Origin: Blautia hansenii DSM 20583
GTDB taxonomy: Bacteria; Bacillota; Clostridia; Lachnospirales; Lachnospiraceae
DNA: 64,000 nt
Assembly: GCF_002222595.2 (NCBI RefSeq)
Contig: NZ_CP022413.2
Location: forward strand, 2,565,501 to 2,629,500
Reading direction: 5' to 3'
Part shown: piece after piece, positions 50,503-60,039 of the stretch
How positions within the stretch are numbered: position 1 is the stretch's first letter
Layout of the letters: every line of letters begins with the position of its first letter
Notes under the pieces: generated by a model
Databases searched by the model: none
The model's input: the letters and a program-made list of their open reading frames with translations, nothing else
What the model was told of the DNA's origin: nothing
Program-made: the position numbers and the translations under genes

Positions 50503-51327
50503 CTATTTCATTTTCTCTACCTGACAGCTTATCCTGCACACATAATCTTTTTCTTCCTGCACAGTCAAGCTGTCCAATACACCGTCCTCGTAAAAATATC
50601 CACCTAATATCAATTCATGTTCCTTAGCATATTGCAACATTCTGGAGTATGTCTCCCCAACATTTTTCCAACTTCCTTTATGATAAGCACACAAATAATT
50701 CCCGGCTTCTCGAATGCTATACCCTATCTTCTTTGGCTTTGTATCCAGCATTTGATAAAAAACATGGTAATTATCAAAAACGCCCTGCTCGATATCTTCT
50801 TTTTCCTGACGATAACCTATGGGATAAGCACTTTTTATCCCATGCTCCATACAATAATCCCATAGCTTACCAATGGCTTTTGCCCATGCTCTGTCATCAT
50901 TTTCCTTAACACTTCTCTCTACTAAATAACGCTGTGGTTCTTGACGGATGGTAATTTCATCTAAATCTTTCTGTAAATTTTGGTGTATCAGTTTACTCTT
51001 TTCTGTAATCCAGTTTTTTACTGATTTTAAATGTTTGATGCGGTCACTGATTATCTGCTCTTCATGCCGGAAAAGCTGTAAAAACTGTTCCGGTGTGCGG
51101 TTCTGCATATACTCCTGAATTTCTTCCAGTGTCATATCCAGCTCACGTAATACATAAATCACGTCCAAAACCTCTAACTGCGCTGCTGAATAATAACGAT
51201 AACCATTTTCTCTATTCTTAATTTCAGGAGAAAACAATCCAATTTCATCGTAATAAAACAGCGTGTGCTTAGATACTCCTGCCAGCTTGGCAAATTCTCC
51301 TGTACTGAAATACATTTTCTTATTCAT
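50503..51327 (-). CDS. MerR-family regulator with effector-binding domain
   Basis: A 274-residue regulator. The MerR winged helix (about 5-75) is seen as [40 protein letters not shown] and [11 protein letters not shown] coiled-coil dimerisation helix (80-120) and a C-terminal GyrI/BmrR-like drug-binding domain (about 125-274) follow. It is divergent from a MATE exporter whose promoter has the 19-base spacer that MerR proteins untwist. It should therefore sense a compound and switch on the exporter. Confidence 0.88.
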   Translation of the reverse strand: MNKKMYFSTGEFAKLAGVSKHTLFYYDEIGLFSPEIKNRENGYRYYSAAQLEVLDVIYVLRELDMTLEEIQEYMQNRTPEQFLQLFRHEEQIISDRIKHLKSVKNWITEKSKLIHQNLQKDLDEITIRQEPQRYLVERSVKENDDRAWAKAIGKLWDYCMEHGIKSAYPIGYRQEKEDIEQGVFDNYHVFYQMLDTKPKKIGYSIREAGNYLCAYHKGSWKNVGETYSRMLQYAKEHELILGGYFYEDGVLDSLTVQEEKDYVCRISCQVEKMK

Positions 51328-51340
51328 AACAAAACACCTC

Positions 51341-51371
51341 TTGACTATCGTGTTACTCTATACTTTATTAT
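51341..51371 (+). promoter_or_regulatory. MerR-type promoter of the MATE gene
   Basis: TTGACT (51341-51346), a 19-base spacer and TATTAT (51366-51371). The over-long spacer, containing GTGTTACTCTATAC, is characteristic of promoters activated by MerR-family proteins. Confidence 0.78.
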
Positions 51372-51406
51372 ATCTTTTAGATAAAATTTTACAAGGAGTT
51401 ATTTGT

Positions 51407-52735
51407 ATGTCAAATTCAATTGCAAAAGATTTTAAATTCTTTTCTCTGCTGCGCTTTGCCTTACCTACTATGGTGATGATGATTTTTATGTCTTTATATT
51501 CCATTGTAGACGGCATTTTTATTTCAAGATTGTTAGGAACTAATGCCCTGTCTGCTGCCAATATTGTATATCCCGTTATCAGTATTGTCTTCGCCGTAGG
51601 CATCATGCTCTCTACGGGAGGCAGCGCCTTAATTGCAAAAAAATTAGGGGAAGGAAAAGAAAGGGAAGCACGGGAAGACTTTTCTTTCTTAACTCTTGTA
51701 AGCTTTCTTTTTGGTATTGCCATCCTGCTTATTGGTAACATTTTTATCGAGCCCATTGTTCGAGCTTTAGGTTCAACAGATGCTCTACTTCCTTATTGTG
51801 TAGATTATTTAAGTGTTTCCCTGCTTCTTGCACCTGCTGCCATGCTCCAGATGATGTTTCAGACCTTTTTTGTCACTGCCGGAAAGCCACTTATCGGGCT
51901 GATGCTTACCATAAGCGGTGGTGTGGCAAATATGATTTTGGATTATCTCTTTATGGGACCTTTCAATATGGGAATTTCCGGAGCTGCTCTTGCTACGGGA
52001 ATTGGAGAACTGATACCTGCTGTAATCGGACTTTTTTACTTCCTTTTTACCCGCCATTCGCTCTATCTTACTAAGCCGGTAGTTCGTTTTCAGGTACTAA
52101 AAGAAAGCTGTTTTAATGGTTCTTCCGAGATGGTTACAAACCTGTCTACGGCTGTGGTCACTTATCTTTTTAATATCACTATGCTGAAATTTCTGGGCGA
52201 GCCAGGGGTTGCGGCAATTACCATTGTGCTGTACGGGCAGTTCCTGTTTAACGCTCTCTACATGGGATTTTCCATGGGAGTTGCACCTGTAATCAGCTAT
52301 AATCATGGAAGCCAAAATCTGCCTCTTTTAAAACGGATATTTAAAATCTGTATTGGCTTTATCAGTATCTCTTCTATTCTTATTACAATTATGGCGCTTG
52401 TGTCCTCACCTGTAATTGTAGAAATTTTTACACCGATTGGTAGTGCCACTTATGATATTGCCAAAACAGGATTTTTCCTTTTCTCTATCAACTACATATT
52501 TGCAGGAATAAATATTTACTCATCCTCTATGTTTACTGCATTTTCAGACGGAAAGGTATCTGCGCTGATTTCTTTTGTTCGTACTTTTGTTTTAATTGTA
52601 CTCAATATTCTGCTTCTCCCATATCTTATTGGAGTAAACGGAGTATGGCTTGCAGTACCGGCAGCAGAATTTATGACTCTGTTTCTTTCTGTTTATTTGT
52701 TTTACAAGAAAAGAGATGTTTACCATTATCTCTAA
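51407..52735 (+). CDS. MATE-family multidrug/cation efflux transporter
   Basis: A 442-residue exporter with about twelve helices in two homologous halves. It begins MSNSIAKDFKFFSLLRFALP and carries MATE patterns such as SIVDGIFISRLLGTNALSAAN and TAGKPLIGLMLTISGGVANMILDYLF. The start is the ATG after ACAAGGAG; the 48 in-frame codons upstream overlap the MerR gene and the promoter. It uses a sodium or proton gradient to expel cationic drugs; the substrate is presumably the ligand of the divergent MerR regulator. Confidence 0.9.
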   Translation: MSNSIAKDFKFFSLLRFALPTMVMMIFMSLYSIVDGIFISRLLGTNALSAANIVYPVISIVFAVGIMLSTGGSALIAKKLGEGKEREAREDFSFLTLVSFLFGIAILLIGNIFIEPIVRALGSTDALLPYCVDYLSVSLLLAPAAMLQMMFQTFFVTAGKPLIGLMLTISGGVANMILDYLFMGPFNMGISGAALATGIGELIPAVIGLFYFLFTRHSLYLTKPVVRFQVLKESCFNGSSEMVTNLSTAVVTYLFNITMLKFLGEPGVAAITIVLYGQFLFNALYMGFSMGVAPVISYNHGSQNLPLLKRIFKICIGFISISSILITIMALVSSPVIVEIFTPIGSATYDIAKTGFFLFSINYIFAGINIYSSSMFTAFSDGKVSALISFVRTFVLIVLNILLLPYLIGVNGVWLAVPAAEFMTLFLSVYLFYKKRDVYHYL

Positions 52736-52740
52736 AAAAC

Positions 52741-52773
52741 ACCCGCAGGTTTCATTAGATAAAACTTGCGGGT
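52741..52773. terminator. Bidirectional terminator, MATE / ABC operon
   Basis: ACCCGCAGGTTT (52741-52752) pairs with AAAACTTGCGGGT (52761-52773), flanked by A-run and T-containing sequence between convergent genes. Confidence 0.75.
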
Positions 52774-52786
52774 AATCAAAAAATTT

Positions 52787-53656
52787 CTATTTATTCATCA
52801 AATATATATACGCATCTTCCAATGTAACTTCCCCCTGTGTACATTGCACCTCCGGTTTTTCCTCACTGATAACCCTTATCATATATCCGCCGTTTACATA
52901 CTGTTTGGTTGAAACACGATAATTTTTTTCGATTTCCCGTGCCTGTATATCGCTTTTGGCAAAACAATTCCACACGCATCCATCTGCCGTAGAAAGCATC
53001 TCTTTCATGTCTCCACTGTAAAGAATATTTCCCTTTTTCATAACTGCAAGCTTACTGCAAGTTGCTGCCAAATCTTCTACTACATGCGTGGAAAATAAAA
53101 TTGTGCGGTTCTCTGAAAAATCCACCAATAAGTTTCGAATACGAATACGTTCTTCCGGATCAAGCCCTGTGGTAGGCTCATCTACAATCAAAAAATCAGG
53201 TTCATTTAAAAGTGCCTGTACCAGTCCTACTCTCCTTTTCATACCTCCGGATAACTGTCTCATTTTCTTTTTTCTGTGTTCTGTAAGGCTTGTTTTCTCC
53301 AGATAATATTTTATTCTTTTCTTGCATTCCTGCTGTGGTATACCGGACAATTCCCCCATATATTCCAGACATTCCTGTACGCTTAAATTGGGATACAAAT
53401 CGATTTCCTGCGGCAGATAACCGATTTTCTGCTGTATTTTTTCATAATTCCCTTCACTGTATAAAATACCATCTAAGGATACCGTTCCGCCGGTGGGTTT
53501 TAATACTGTGGTAAGCACACGCATCAACGTAGTTTTTCCTGCTCCGTTTTCACCTAAAAGTCCGTAAATCCCATTGGATATTTCCAAATTTATATGGTTT
53601 ACTGCCGTTACTTGGTTTTTAAAAGTAACGGTCAAATCAGCAATTTTAATACTCAT
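52787..53656 (-). CDS. ABC transporter ATP-binding protein
   Basis: A 289-residue ATPase with Walker A GENGAGKTT (about 35-43), signature LSGGMKRR (about 139-146) and Walker B FLIVDEPTTGLD (about 158-169). The C-terminal ~70 residues form an extra domain common in CcmA/NatA-like exporters. It is last in an operon with two permease genes, whose upstream two-component system suggests control by an external signal. The substrate is unknown; peptide or antibiotic export or immunity is possible. Confidence 0.9.
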   Translation of the reverse strand: MSIKIADLTVTFKNQVTAVNHINLEISNGIYGLLGENGAGKTTLMRVLTTVLKPTGGTVSLDGILYSEGNYEKIQQKIGYLPQEIDLYPNLSVQECLEYMGELSGIPQQECKKRIKYYLEKTSLTEHRKKKMRQLSGGMKRRVGLVQALLNEPDFLIVDEPTTGLDPEERIRIRNLLVDFSENRTILFSTHVVEDLAATCSKLAVMKKGNILYSGDMKEMLSTADGCVWNCFAKSDIQAREIEKNYRVSTKQYVNGGYMIRVISEEKPEVQCTQGEVTLEDAYIYLMNK

Positions 53657-53660
53657 ATTC

Positions 53661-54320
53661 CTATCCCCTTTTCTCTAAAATTTTCTTTTGCAAAAGTAAT
53701 AAAAGCATTGCACATACAGCTGTTATTATTTTTCCTGCTGCCCATTTCCACTCTGTCAGCTCTGAAAATTCGCAAAATTCATAAGAAAACGGATTCCACA
53801 CTCCCAGCAATTCTCCTCCTGCTTTCGACACCAAAAACAGCCATACAAGAAACAGCATTCCCATTCCGCCCCATATACTTTGCAAAAGATTACATACAGT
53901 TACAGACAACACACTCCAAAAAAATATAGTAATAAAAACAACTGTGCAATATAGCAAAAACAGAAAAATTTCCGACCTTTTCTCATCCAAAATCACTGGT
54001 CTTTGCCAATAAAACATCCCATAAGTCAAAATAGAAATCGCTGTCAGATATCCTATCTGAGCCATAATTCTTCTAAGAATTGCGTGATATTGGTTCTTTA
54101 TAGAATAAAGGCGAAACACCTCTCTGCGCCTGCATTGCTTCTCTATGAGATAGGTATCTGCACAAAATACAAGCGTTAAAACTGCCATCTTTCCGTCAAT
54201 TGCCGGTCCGATTTCATTGACGTAAACAACAGAATGAACACAGCTTAAAATCACAATAAATGCCAAAGAATATCCTATTTTATACACGGGAAGACTGATT
54301 TTTAAATCTTGTTTCATCAT
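53661..54320 (-). CDS. ABC exporter membrane subunit (small)
   Basis: A 219-residue membrane protein with about six helices and no recognised named domain. It is coupled on both sides, starting at an ATGA overlap with the larger permease gene and ending 4 bases before the ATPase. GGAGG precedes the ATG; 12 in-frame codons upstream lie inside the previous gene. It is very probably the second permease half of the transporter. Confidence 0.75.
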   Translation of the reverse strand: MMKQDLKISLPVYKIGYSLAFIVILSCVHSVVYVNEIGPAIDGKMAVLTLVFCADTYLIEKQCRRREVFRLYSIKNQYHAILRRIMAQIGYLTAISILTYGMFYWQRPVILDEKRSEIFLFLLYCTVVFITIFFWSVLSVTVCNLLQSIWGGMGMLFLVWLFLVSKAGGELLGVWNPFSYEFCEFSELTEWKWAAGKIITAVCAMLLLLLQKKILEKRG

Positions 54321-55378
54321 ATTCGCCTCCTCTTCCATAAATATACCGTAATACAAAATAAGAATACTGACGCTATCAGCAAAAATGTCTGATTTAGCAA
54401 TACCATTGGAGGCGGTGTAGTGTCAAAAAAGTTTCCGGGAAAACGTACCATAATTGCCAGTGGTCTACCTATATAACTGCCGTTTTCTCCTATTCTTAAC
54501 ATATTAGAATAAAGCATATAGAGTATCAACATAGGAACCGCCGGTATTGGATTTCGGAACAGCAAGGACACAAGCCCGTAAACACTGCAAATCATAACCA
54601 TATTGGGTAAAATATAGAACACCGTGGACTTTAAAAAGTCTAAGGGATGAGCCGAAAATCCTGCTTGATAACCAGCAATTTTGCACAAAACAAAAAATCC
54701 TACGTTCAATAAAATCAGCACAAAAAGCATCAACAAAAACCCACTGACCGTCTTTCCAAAAATATATTTCCAACCTTTTATAGGCTTTGTATGCAGAAGC
54801 TCATAAGTGTTCTTTCTCATATCCTGCATGAATAAAAATGCCAGAAAAACCGTTGCAAAAAATCCCATATAAAGTCCTACATAATCTGCAAATTTTCTGG
54901 AAAAATAATAAGAAAAATCATGTTCATCCAGTCTTTCCCGGATATATTGATTGATTTCCTCCCTGCTGCCTGCATGGTATTGAAAATCCTCGTAAGCATA
55001 CTCTGCTCCGTAATACTTGTAGTTATCCTCCAAGTATTGACACGCTTTGTCAATCTCCATGTCTTGTATTTCCTGTATCACCAAAGTCGCCTCAGCTTCT
55101 GACATTTCAAAATCCTTCATAAGCGAATTGAAAATAGAATTTTCCCAGAGTTTCCGCTGTTTTTCAGGTGTTGACGGAACATATCCATCCATGATATCTC
55201 CCTCCCAATCCCAAATTTTTCCCTCTTCTGTGGCAAGTTTCTCATCTTTTTCCACATAATGAATGGTTAAATAGGGAACCAACAACCGATAAACTCCTAT
55301 AAAAACTACAAGAATTCCCACCCAAAATACCGGGTTTTTTAAATAACTTTTTATTTGTCTTTTGATAATTGCTTTCAT
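54317..55378 (-). CDS. ABC exporter membrane subunit (large)
   Basis: A 353-residue membrane protein. One helix near the N terminus (about 20-38) is followed by an outside domain of about 120 residues rich in Glu/Asp/Tyr, then five further helices. This is the ABC-2-type layout of NatB-like or lantibiotic-immunity permeases. It starts at the ATG eight bases after GAGGTG; a GTG three codons upstream is part of that site. It is first of the three transporter genes. Confidence 0.78.
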   Translation of the reverse strand: MKAIIKRQIKSYLKNPVFWVGILVVFIGVYRLLVPYLTIHYVEKDEKLATEEGKIWDWEGDIMDGYVPSTPEKQRKLWENSIFNSLMKDFEMSEAEATLVIQEIQDMEIDKACQYLEDNYKYYGAEYAYEDFQYHAGSREEINQYIRERLDEHDFSYYFSRKFADYVGLYMGFFATVFLAFLFMQDMRKNTYELLHTKPIKGWKYIFGKTVSGFLLMLFVLILLNVGFFVLCKIAGYQAGFSAHPLDFLKSTVFYILPNMVMICSVYGLVSLLFRNPIPAVPMLILYMLYSNMLRIGENGSYIGRPLAIMVRFPGNFFDTTPPPMVLLNQTFLLIASVFLFCITVYLWKRRRI

Positions 55379-55445
55379 GGTTTTCACCTCATTTCTTTTT
55401 CTTTAAAGAAATCATAAACCAGAAAACACAACAAAATAACAATAG

Positions 55446-56618
55446 TTATCCTTCTTTAAAAACTGCCTTTACCTTTGCCCCTTCTCCTCTATTCTGCTCT
55501 ATATACAATCCCCCTCCATGGCGCTCACAAAAAACTCTGCTGATATACATTCCCATGCCAAAATGTTTCAAATCATCCTTAGGATTAGAGTGATAAAATG
55601 CCTGTGTCACTTTATCGGTATCTTCCTGAAATCCGGTTCCGTCATCTTCCACCGTAATCACAAGCCTTGAAAGCTCTGCTGAAATAATTACTTCCACGCT
55701 TGTTTTTGCATACCGAAAAGCATTGGATAATAAGTTTTGAACAACTTCTCTTACCATTTCCTCATCTACAAAAGCTGTTTTTATTTCTCCTTTTATCATA
55801 ATTTTGCACTGCTTTTCTGTTTCTTTTTCGAGAATTTTTATTTCCTTTTCCAGATTTTTTCCTAAGCTTTCAAGCTCTACTTTCTGATATATCGGCTCTC
55901 GTTCCTCCAATCTTGTCATTTTTCGCATGGTCTCAATGAATCGGTTCAACCGCTCTATCTGCTTCATTCCTTCGAGAAGGATTTCCTCTGTTTCTTCTTT
56001 TTCCATTTCTCCTGTTAGTAAAAATTCCAGCAGCATTTCCTGATACCCCTTTAAGACAGCCAAAGGAGAACGTATGTCATGAGCAATGGCAGCTCTTAAT
56101 GCCTTTTCGTCTTCAATCATTCGCCAAAGAACTTTATTATTCTCCTCCAACTGACTTCGCATTTTCTCGAACTCCTGACACAGCATCCCCATTTCGTCCT
56201 GATTTTCGTATGTAATATGAAATTCTAATTCATCTTTTGCAATCAGCTTGGATGCTTCCTTTAATTCTTCGATAGGCTTTTTCAGTTTGTTTTTATAAAA
56301 TATTCCTACTGCCACAATGCTTCCCGCAATACTCCAAAGCAAAATACCGTATGTTTGTAAAAAATCACAAGTTTCTGATATGTGCCAGTCCATTTTACTC
56401 ATTTCTTCTCTGCTTGGTCTTGCTATCAAGGTTTCATAGCTTTCATTTCGCAAACCTTTAAAATATTCTTCTTGGTCTGTATATTTCCACCAGATATTAT
56501 TTTGTATCTCTGCCGCTATATTCACTGTAAATACAGATAAAAAAAATGTCACGATAAAGCTCATTGTCACATAAAAAACAATCGCTTTTTTCAGAGAAAA
56601 ATTTCTTATTTTTTCCAT
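55446..56618 (-). CDS. Sensor histidine kinase
   Basis: A 390-residue membrane kinase. A first helix (about 12-32), an extracellular loop of about 60 residues and a second helix (about 88-106) lead into a HAMP region (107-165). HisKA has the phospho-acceptor in AIAHDIRSPLAVLKG (about 182), followed by the HATPase domain with N box LLSNAFRYAK and G boxes DDGTGFQ and GMGMYISR. It overlaps its response regulator gene by 13 bases. It should control the ABC exporter genes downstream, 70 bases after its stop. Confidence 0.9.
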   Translation of the reverse strand: MEKIRNFSLKKAIVFYVTMSFIVTFFLSVFTVNIAAEIQNNIWWKYTDQEEYFKGLRNESYETLIARPSREEMSKMDWHISETCDFLQTYGILLWSIAGSIVAVGIFYKNKLKKPIEELKEASKLIAKDELEFHITYENQDEMGMLCQEFEKMRSQLEENNKVLWRMIEDEKALRAAIAHDIRSPLAVLKGYQEMLLEFLLTGEMEKEETEEILLEGMKQIERLNRFIETMRKMTRLEEREPIYQKVELESLGKNLEKEIKILEKETEKQCKIMIKGEIKTAFVDEEMVREVVQNLLSNAFRYAKTSVEVIISAELSRLVITVEDDGTGFQEDTDKVTQAFYHSNPKDDLKHFGMGMYISRVFCERHGGGLYIEQNRGEGAKVKAVFKEG

Positions 56619-57280
56619 TTATATCCCATTCCCCACACTGTTTCTATATACTCTGTATCACTGTAATTTCCTATCTTCTTTCGTATTCTCCGTATCAGCT
56701 CCGTAATCACTCTGCTGTCCCCTTCTGCGTCATATCCACAGGTTATTTCATAAATACGCTCTTTGTCAAAAACCTGTCCCGGATGTGTAGACAACAGCTC
56801 TATAATCTCATATTCCAACTTCGTAAATTCTATTATTTCTTCATTTATCTGTACGTTTTTCTGACCATAATCAATACATAGTTCCCCATGAAAACGGAAC
56901 TCTGTGTTTTGTGAATGCCGTTGTTCTCTTTTTAAATGTGCTGTAATTCTGGCATCCAATTCTTTCAGGCTAAAAGGCTTTAAAATATAATCGTCTCCTC
57001 CTGACAGCAATCCGTTTACCCTGTCTTCTTCCTCTACTCTGGCAGTCAAAAATAAAATCGGACAGGAAATTTTATCCCGAATTTTTCTGCAAACCTCCAG
57101 ACCATCCATCTGGGGCATATTAATATCCAGCAAAATAATGTCAGGGGCTGTCTGTAATTTTTCTATGGCTTCCTTCCCGTTTTGTGCTGTAATTACTCTA
57201 TATTTTTTTCTTTCAAAATATTTTGAAAGCATCTTTACAAGCTCTGTATCGTCATCTACAAGAAGTATTTTATATCCCAT
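56606..57280 (-). CDS. OmpR-family response regulator
   Basis: A 224-residue regulator: receiver domain with phospho-acceptor Asp53 in IILLDINMPQ and conserved Lys in YILKPFSL, and an OmpR/PhoB winged helix (about 130-224) ending YIETVWGMGYKW. It is first gene of the operon response regulator - kinase - two permeases - ATPase, and the likely activator of the transporter genes. Confidence 0.92.
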   Translation of the reverse strand: MGYKILLVDDDTELVKMLSKYFERKKYRVITAQNGKEAIEKLQTAPDIILLDINMPQMDGLEVCRKIRDKISCPILFLTARVEEEDRVNGLLSGGDDYILKPFSLKELDARITAHLKREQRHSQNTEFRFHGELCIDYGQKNVQINEEIIEFTKLEYEIIELLSTHPGQVFDKERIYEITCGYDAEGDSRVITELIRRIRKKIGNYSDTEYIETVWGMGYKWKK

Positions 57281-57338
57281 TTTTCATCACCTCATAACTA
57301 TAATATATCGTAAATAACAACAAAAGGACAATAAAAAA

Positions 57339-57373
57339 TCCGGACACTTTCCAATAACGTACTCATGTCCGGA
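57339..57373 (-). terminator. Terminator after the TPR gene
   Basis: TCCGGACA (57339-57346) pairs with TGTCCGGA (57366-57373); on the minus strand a T-run follows. Confidence 0.8.
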
Positions 57374-57380
57374 GTATCTT

Positions 57381-57722
57381 TTAATATATTGCCCATTCAT
57401 CTCCGTATTGGCATCTTCTACCTGTCACCCGAAGCTGTCCATACTGTTCCAGATTATAATTGGCAGGTCGATAGGAAGGGTTTAAAGCCAATGCCGCCCG
57501 AAAATGCCGCATTGCTGCTGTATGCTGTCCTGTTTTTTCCAACAAAACACCGTATAGATTATGAGGCTGGGCTGCGTCGGGATATTGTCCCATAGCGTTC
57601 ATAACCATTTTTTCACCGGTGATATAGTCATGTTTCCTGCAACATCTTTTCACTTTTATACACAGTTCCCTTAAATTTTTTTCTGTCTCGTCTTCCTCTA
57701 TTCTATTAATTTCTTCTCTCAT
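57381..57722 (-). CDS. Small tetratricopeptide-repeat protein
   Basis: A 113-residue cytoplasmic protein with at least two TPR motifs (AQPHNLYGVLLEKTGQHTAA, then MRHFRAALALNPSYRPANYN, about 50-95) and a charged N terminus. TPRs bind other proteins; no partner is evident. It has its own terminator and lies 131 bases downstream of the kdpE stop. No enzyme motif is present. Confidence 0.75.
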   Translation of the reverse strand: MREEINRIEEDETEKNLRELCIKVKRCCRKHDYITGEKMVMNAMGQYPDAAQPHNLYGVLLEKTGQHTAAMRHFRAALALNPSYRPANYNLEQYGQLRVTGRRCQYGDEWAIY

Positions 57723-57853
57723 TTTCTATCCCTTCTTTAATAAAACATCCTTTTTTGTAACTATATTCTTCTTATTTACAGGTCTTATTCTAGCAATAAT
57801 TTTATTAAATAGGGTTTAAACTACTGCTTATAGAAATTAACATCACATTAAAA

Positions 57854-58573
57854 TTAAGAAATATCTTCTGCACTGACCATACGATAGCCCACTCCGATAT
57901 GCGTCTGAATATAGGCGGAATGTTCTTTATCTTTTTCCAGCTTTTTACGCAAAGAAGCCATATATACACGCAAAGAGGAAATGTCGCTGGTAATGCCGTT
58001 TTGCCATACCTTTTCCAGAATAAAACGATAAGTCAGCACCTTTCCGATATTCTGTGCCAGCAGACAAAGAAGACTGTATTCCAAAGGCATTAAATGTACT
58101 TCCTCTCCTGAAACCTTTACAACTCCTGCGCTGTAATCAATTTCCAAATTACCGTTTTTAAATACGCTTTCATTTGTATTATCTGCGTGCATAATGTACT
58201 GTATACGGCGAGTAGTAGCTCTTAATCTGGCAGAAAGCTCTGTAACGCTAAAAGGTTTGGTAAGATAATCATCTGCCCCTACATCTAAAGCAGCTACCTT
58301 GTCTTTTTCGTCACTTCTGGCGCTGATTACAATAATGGGCGCTACCGACCATGTTCTGATTTTCCTGATTACTTCTATTCCGTCAATATCCGGCAGCCCC
58401 AAATCCATAAGAATAATATCAGGATTGTTCGCTGCTGCCAGCATAATCGCCTGATTTCCATTTTCTGCAGTATCAAATTTATACTTTTCCATCTCCAAAG
58501 TCGTAGTAATCAGATTTCGAATTGGCACATCGTCCTCCACCACTAAAACAGATGGTTTATTTCCTTTCATCAT
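57854..58573 (-). CDS. kdpE: Potassium-response regulator KdpE
   Basis: A 239-residue OmpR-family regulator: receiver with phospho-acceptor Asp56 (IILMDLGLPD) and Lys in YLTKPFSV, then a winged-helix domain ending THIGVGYRMVSAED. It is the last gene of the kdp cluster and overlaps the kinase gene by four bases. It activates kdp transcription when potassium is scarce. Confidence 0.92.
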   Translation of the reverse strand: MMKGNKPSVLVVEDDVPIRNLITTTLEMEKYKFDTAENGNQAIMLAAANNPDIILMDLGLPDIDGIEVIRKIRTWSVAPIIVISARSDEKDKVAALDVGADDYLTKPFSVTELSARLRATTRRIQYIMHADNTNESVFKNGNLEIDYSAGVVKVSGEEVHLMPLEYSLLCLLAQNIGKVLTYRFILEKVWQNGITSDISSLRVYMASLRKKLEKDKEHSAYIQTHIGVGYRMVSAEDIS

Positions 58574-60039
58574 AGCAAAATCTCCTCCTTCGAAAGGGCA
58601 AATTGAAAAACAGTTCCCTTAGGTGTATTATCACAGACTTCTAATCTGCTTCCATGTGCCTTTACAATCGCCTGACACAGAGGAAGTCCAAGTCCCATTC
58701 CCCTCCTTGCATCCCCAATTCCTCTGTTTACCGTATAGTACATATCAAATACTTTTTCTTTTTGTTCCGGGGTAAGCCCTGTTCCGTTATCCCGGACTGA
58801 CAGGATAACTTTCTCCCCCTCTGCCTCTGCTTTTATCAGAATTTCTGCATTCTTTGGTGTATATTTTACTGCATTATCCACCAGATTGATAATTACCTGA
58901 AGCATCAGCTTCAAATCCATTTTTGCCATAAGAATTTCATCACATTCTATTCGCACGCTCTGGTCTTTCCCCCTAAAATTCACATGCTTTAACGCTTCTT
59001 CAATGACCTCCTCCACTATTTCGCCCTGCATATCCAGCTTCATATTTCCGTTTTCAATTCTGGTTATGGAAAGAAGATTTTCCACCAGATTAATCAACCA
59101 TTTCGAGTCATCATAAATATCCCGATAGATTTCTCTGCGCCTTCCTGCCGGAAGCTTTTCCTCATTCGCCAAAAGGTTTTCTGCATTGCCGGAAATACTG
59201 GTAAGAGGACTTCTTAAATCATGGGAAATGGACCTTAAAAGATTGGCTCGAAGCTGTTCCTTTTCCAGACGCATTTCAGCTTCTCTCTGCTTATTCAGCA
59301 ATTCTTCTTTTTCTAAGGCAAAGACACATTCATGAATAATCGTTCCTACAATTCCTCTTTCAAACGTTCCGATAGCTTCTTTTTTCGTATCTACCACAAT
59401 CACGGCAAAGGTCTTCTGTTTTCCCTTCACTGCCAGAAACATATACGGAGACTCTCTTAAAACATCCGTAGAAAATCCGGCATCTTCTCCATGCTGATAA
59501 CACCAAAGAGCCGTTGCCCTATCCTCTTTTAACAGTTCTTTCGGCATTTTCCAGTTTTCCGGTTTTCCCATAAGACAGTATATCTTTTTTTCCAGAAGCT
59601 TTCCCAGCTGTTTTACTGTTTTTTGTAAGATTTCCTGCGAAGTGGACGCCTCCTGTAAGCTGCGGCTTGCCTGAAGCAGAAGCTCTGAACGATAGGATTT
59701 TCTCGCATTTTCCGCCGCATAATTCTTCACTCGTTTCGTTAAGACAGAGCAGGTAATCGAAGTTGCAAACATAACCACAAAGGTAATTAAATAGTCCGGA
59801 TTATACACAGAAAAAGTAAAAATAGGCTCTGCAAAAAAGAAATTAAAGGTCAATACACCTAAAATACTGGAGATTATTCCCCACACATATCCCCCTGTTA
59901 AAAGGGCTACCATCAGCACACCCAGTATATAAATCATAATCAGATTGGCATCGCTAAAGCCAAGCGCCGAAAACACAAATGCCACTGCCGTAGACAGAGC
60001 AAGACTGACGATGCACCATAATATATCCCTCTTTTTCAT
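58570..60039 (-). CDS. kdpD: KdpD-like sensor kinase, catalytic half
   Basis: A 489-residue membrane histidine kinase. Four close helices (about 5-105, DUF4118-type as in KdpD) are followed by a GAF-like domain (about 125-250), HisKA with SISHDLRSPLTSISG (about 271) and HATPase with N box LVDNAVKYTP and G box GMGLGLPLCQ. It lacks the N-terminal KdpD ATP-binding and USP domains, which are encoded by the gene directly upstream (overlap of four bases). The two proteins probably act together as one sensor that phosphorylates KdpE. Confidence 0.88.
   Translation of the reverse strand: MKKRDILWCIVSLALSTAVAFVFSALGFSDANLIMIYILGVLMVALLTGGYVWGIISSILGVLTFNFFFAEPIFTFSVYNPDYLITFVVMFATSITCSVLTKRVKNYAAENARKSYRSELLLQASRSLQEASTSQEILQKTVKQLGKLLEKKIYCLMGKPENWKMPKELLKEDRATALWCYQHGEDAGFSTDVLRESPYMFLAVKGKQKTFAVIVVDTKKEAIGTFERGIVGTIIHECVFALEKEELLNKQREAEMRLEKEQLRANLLRSISHDLRSPLTSISGNAENLLANEEKLPAGRRREIYRDIYDDSKWLINLVENLLSITRIENGNMKLDMQGEIVEEVIEEALKHVNFRGKDQSVRIECDEILMAKMDLKLMLQVIINLVDNAVKYTPKNAEILIKAEAEGEKVILSVRDNGTGLTPEQKEKVFDMYYTVNRGIGDARRGMGLGLPLCQAIVKAHGSRLEVCDNTPKGTVFQFALSKEEILL

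Noticed and set aside
57381..57722. TPR gene as part of the kdp operon
   Set aside because: It is 131 bases beyond kdpE, has its own terminator and no link in function, so I treat it as separate.
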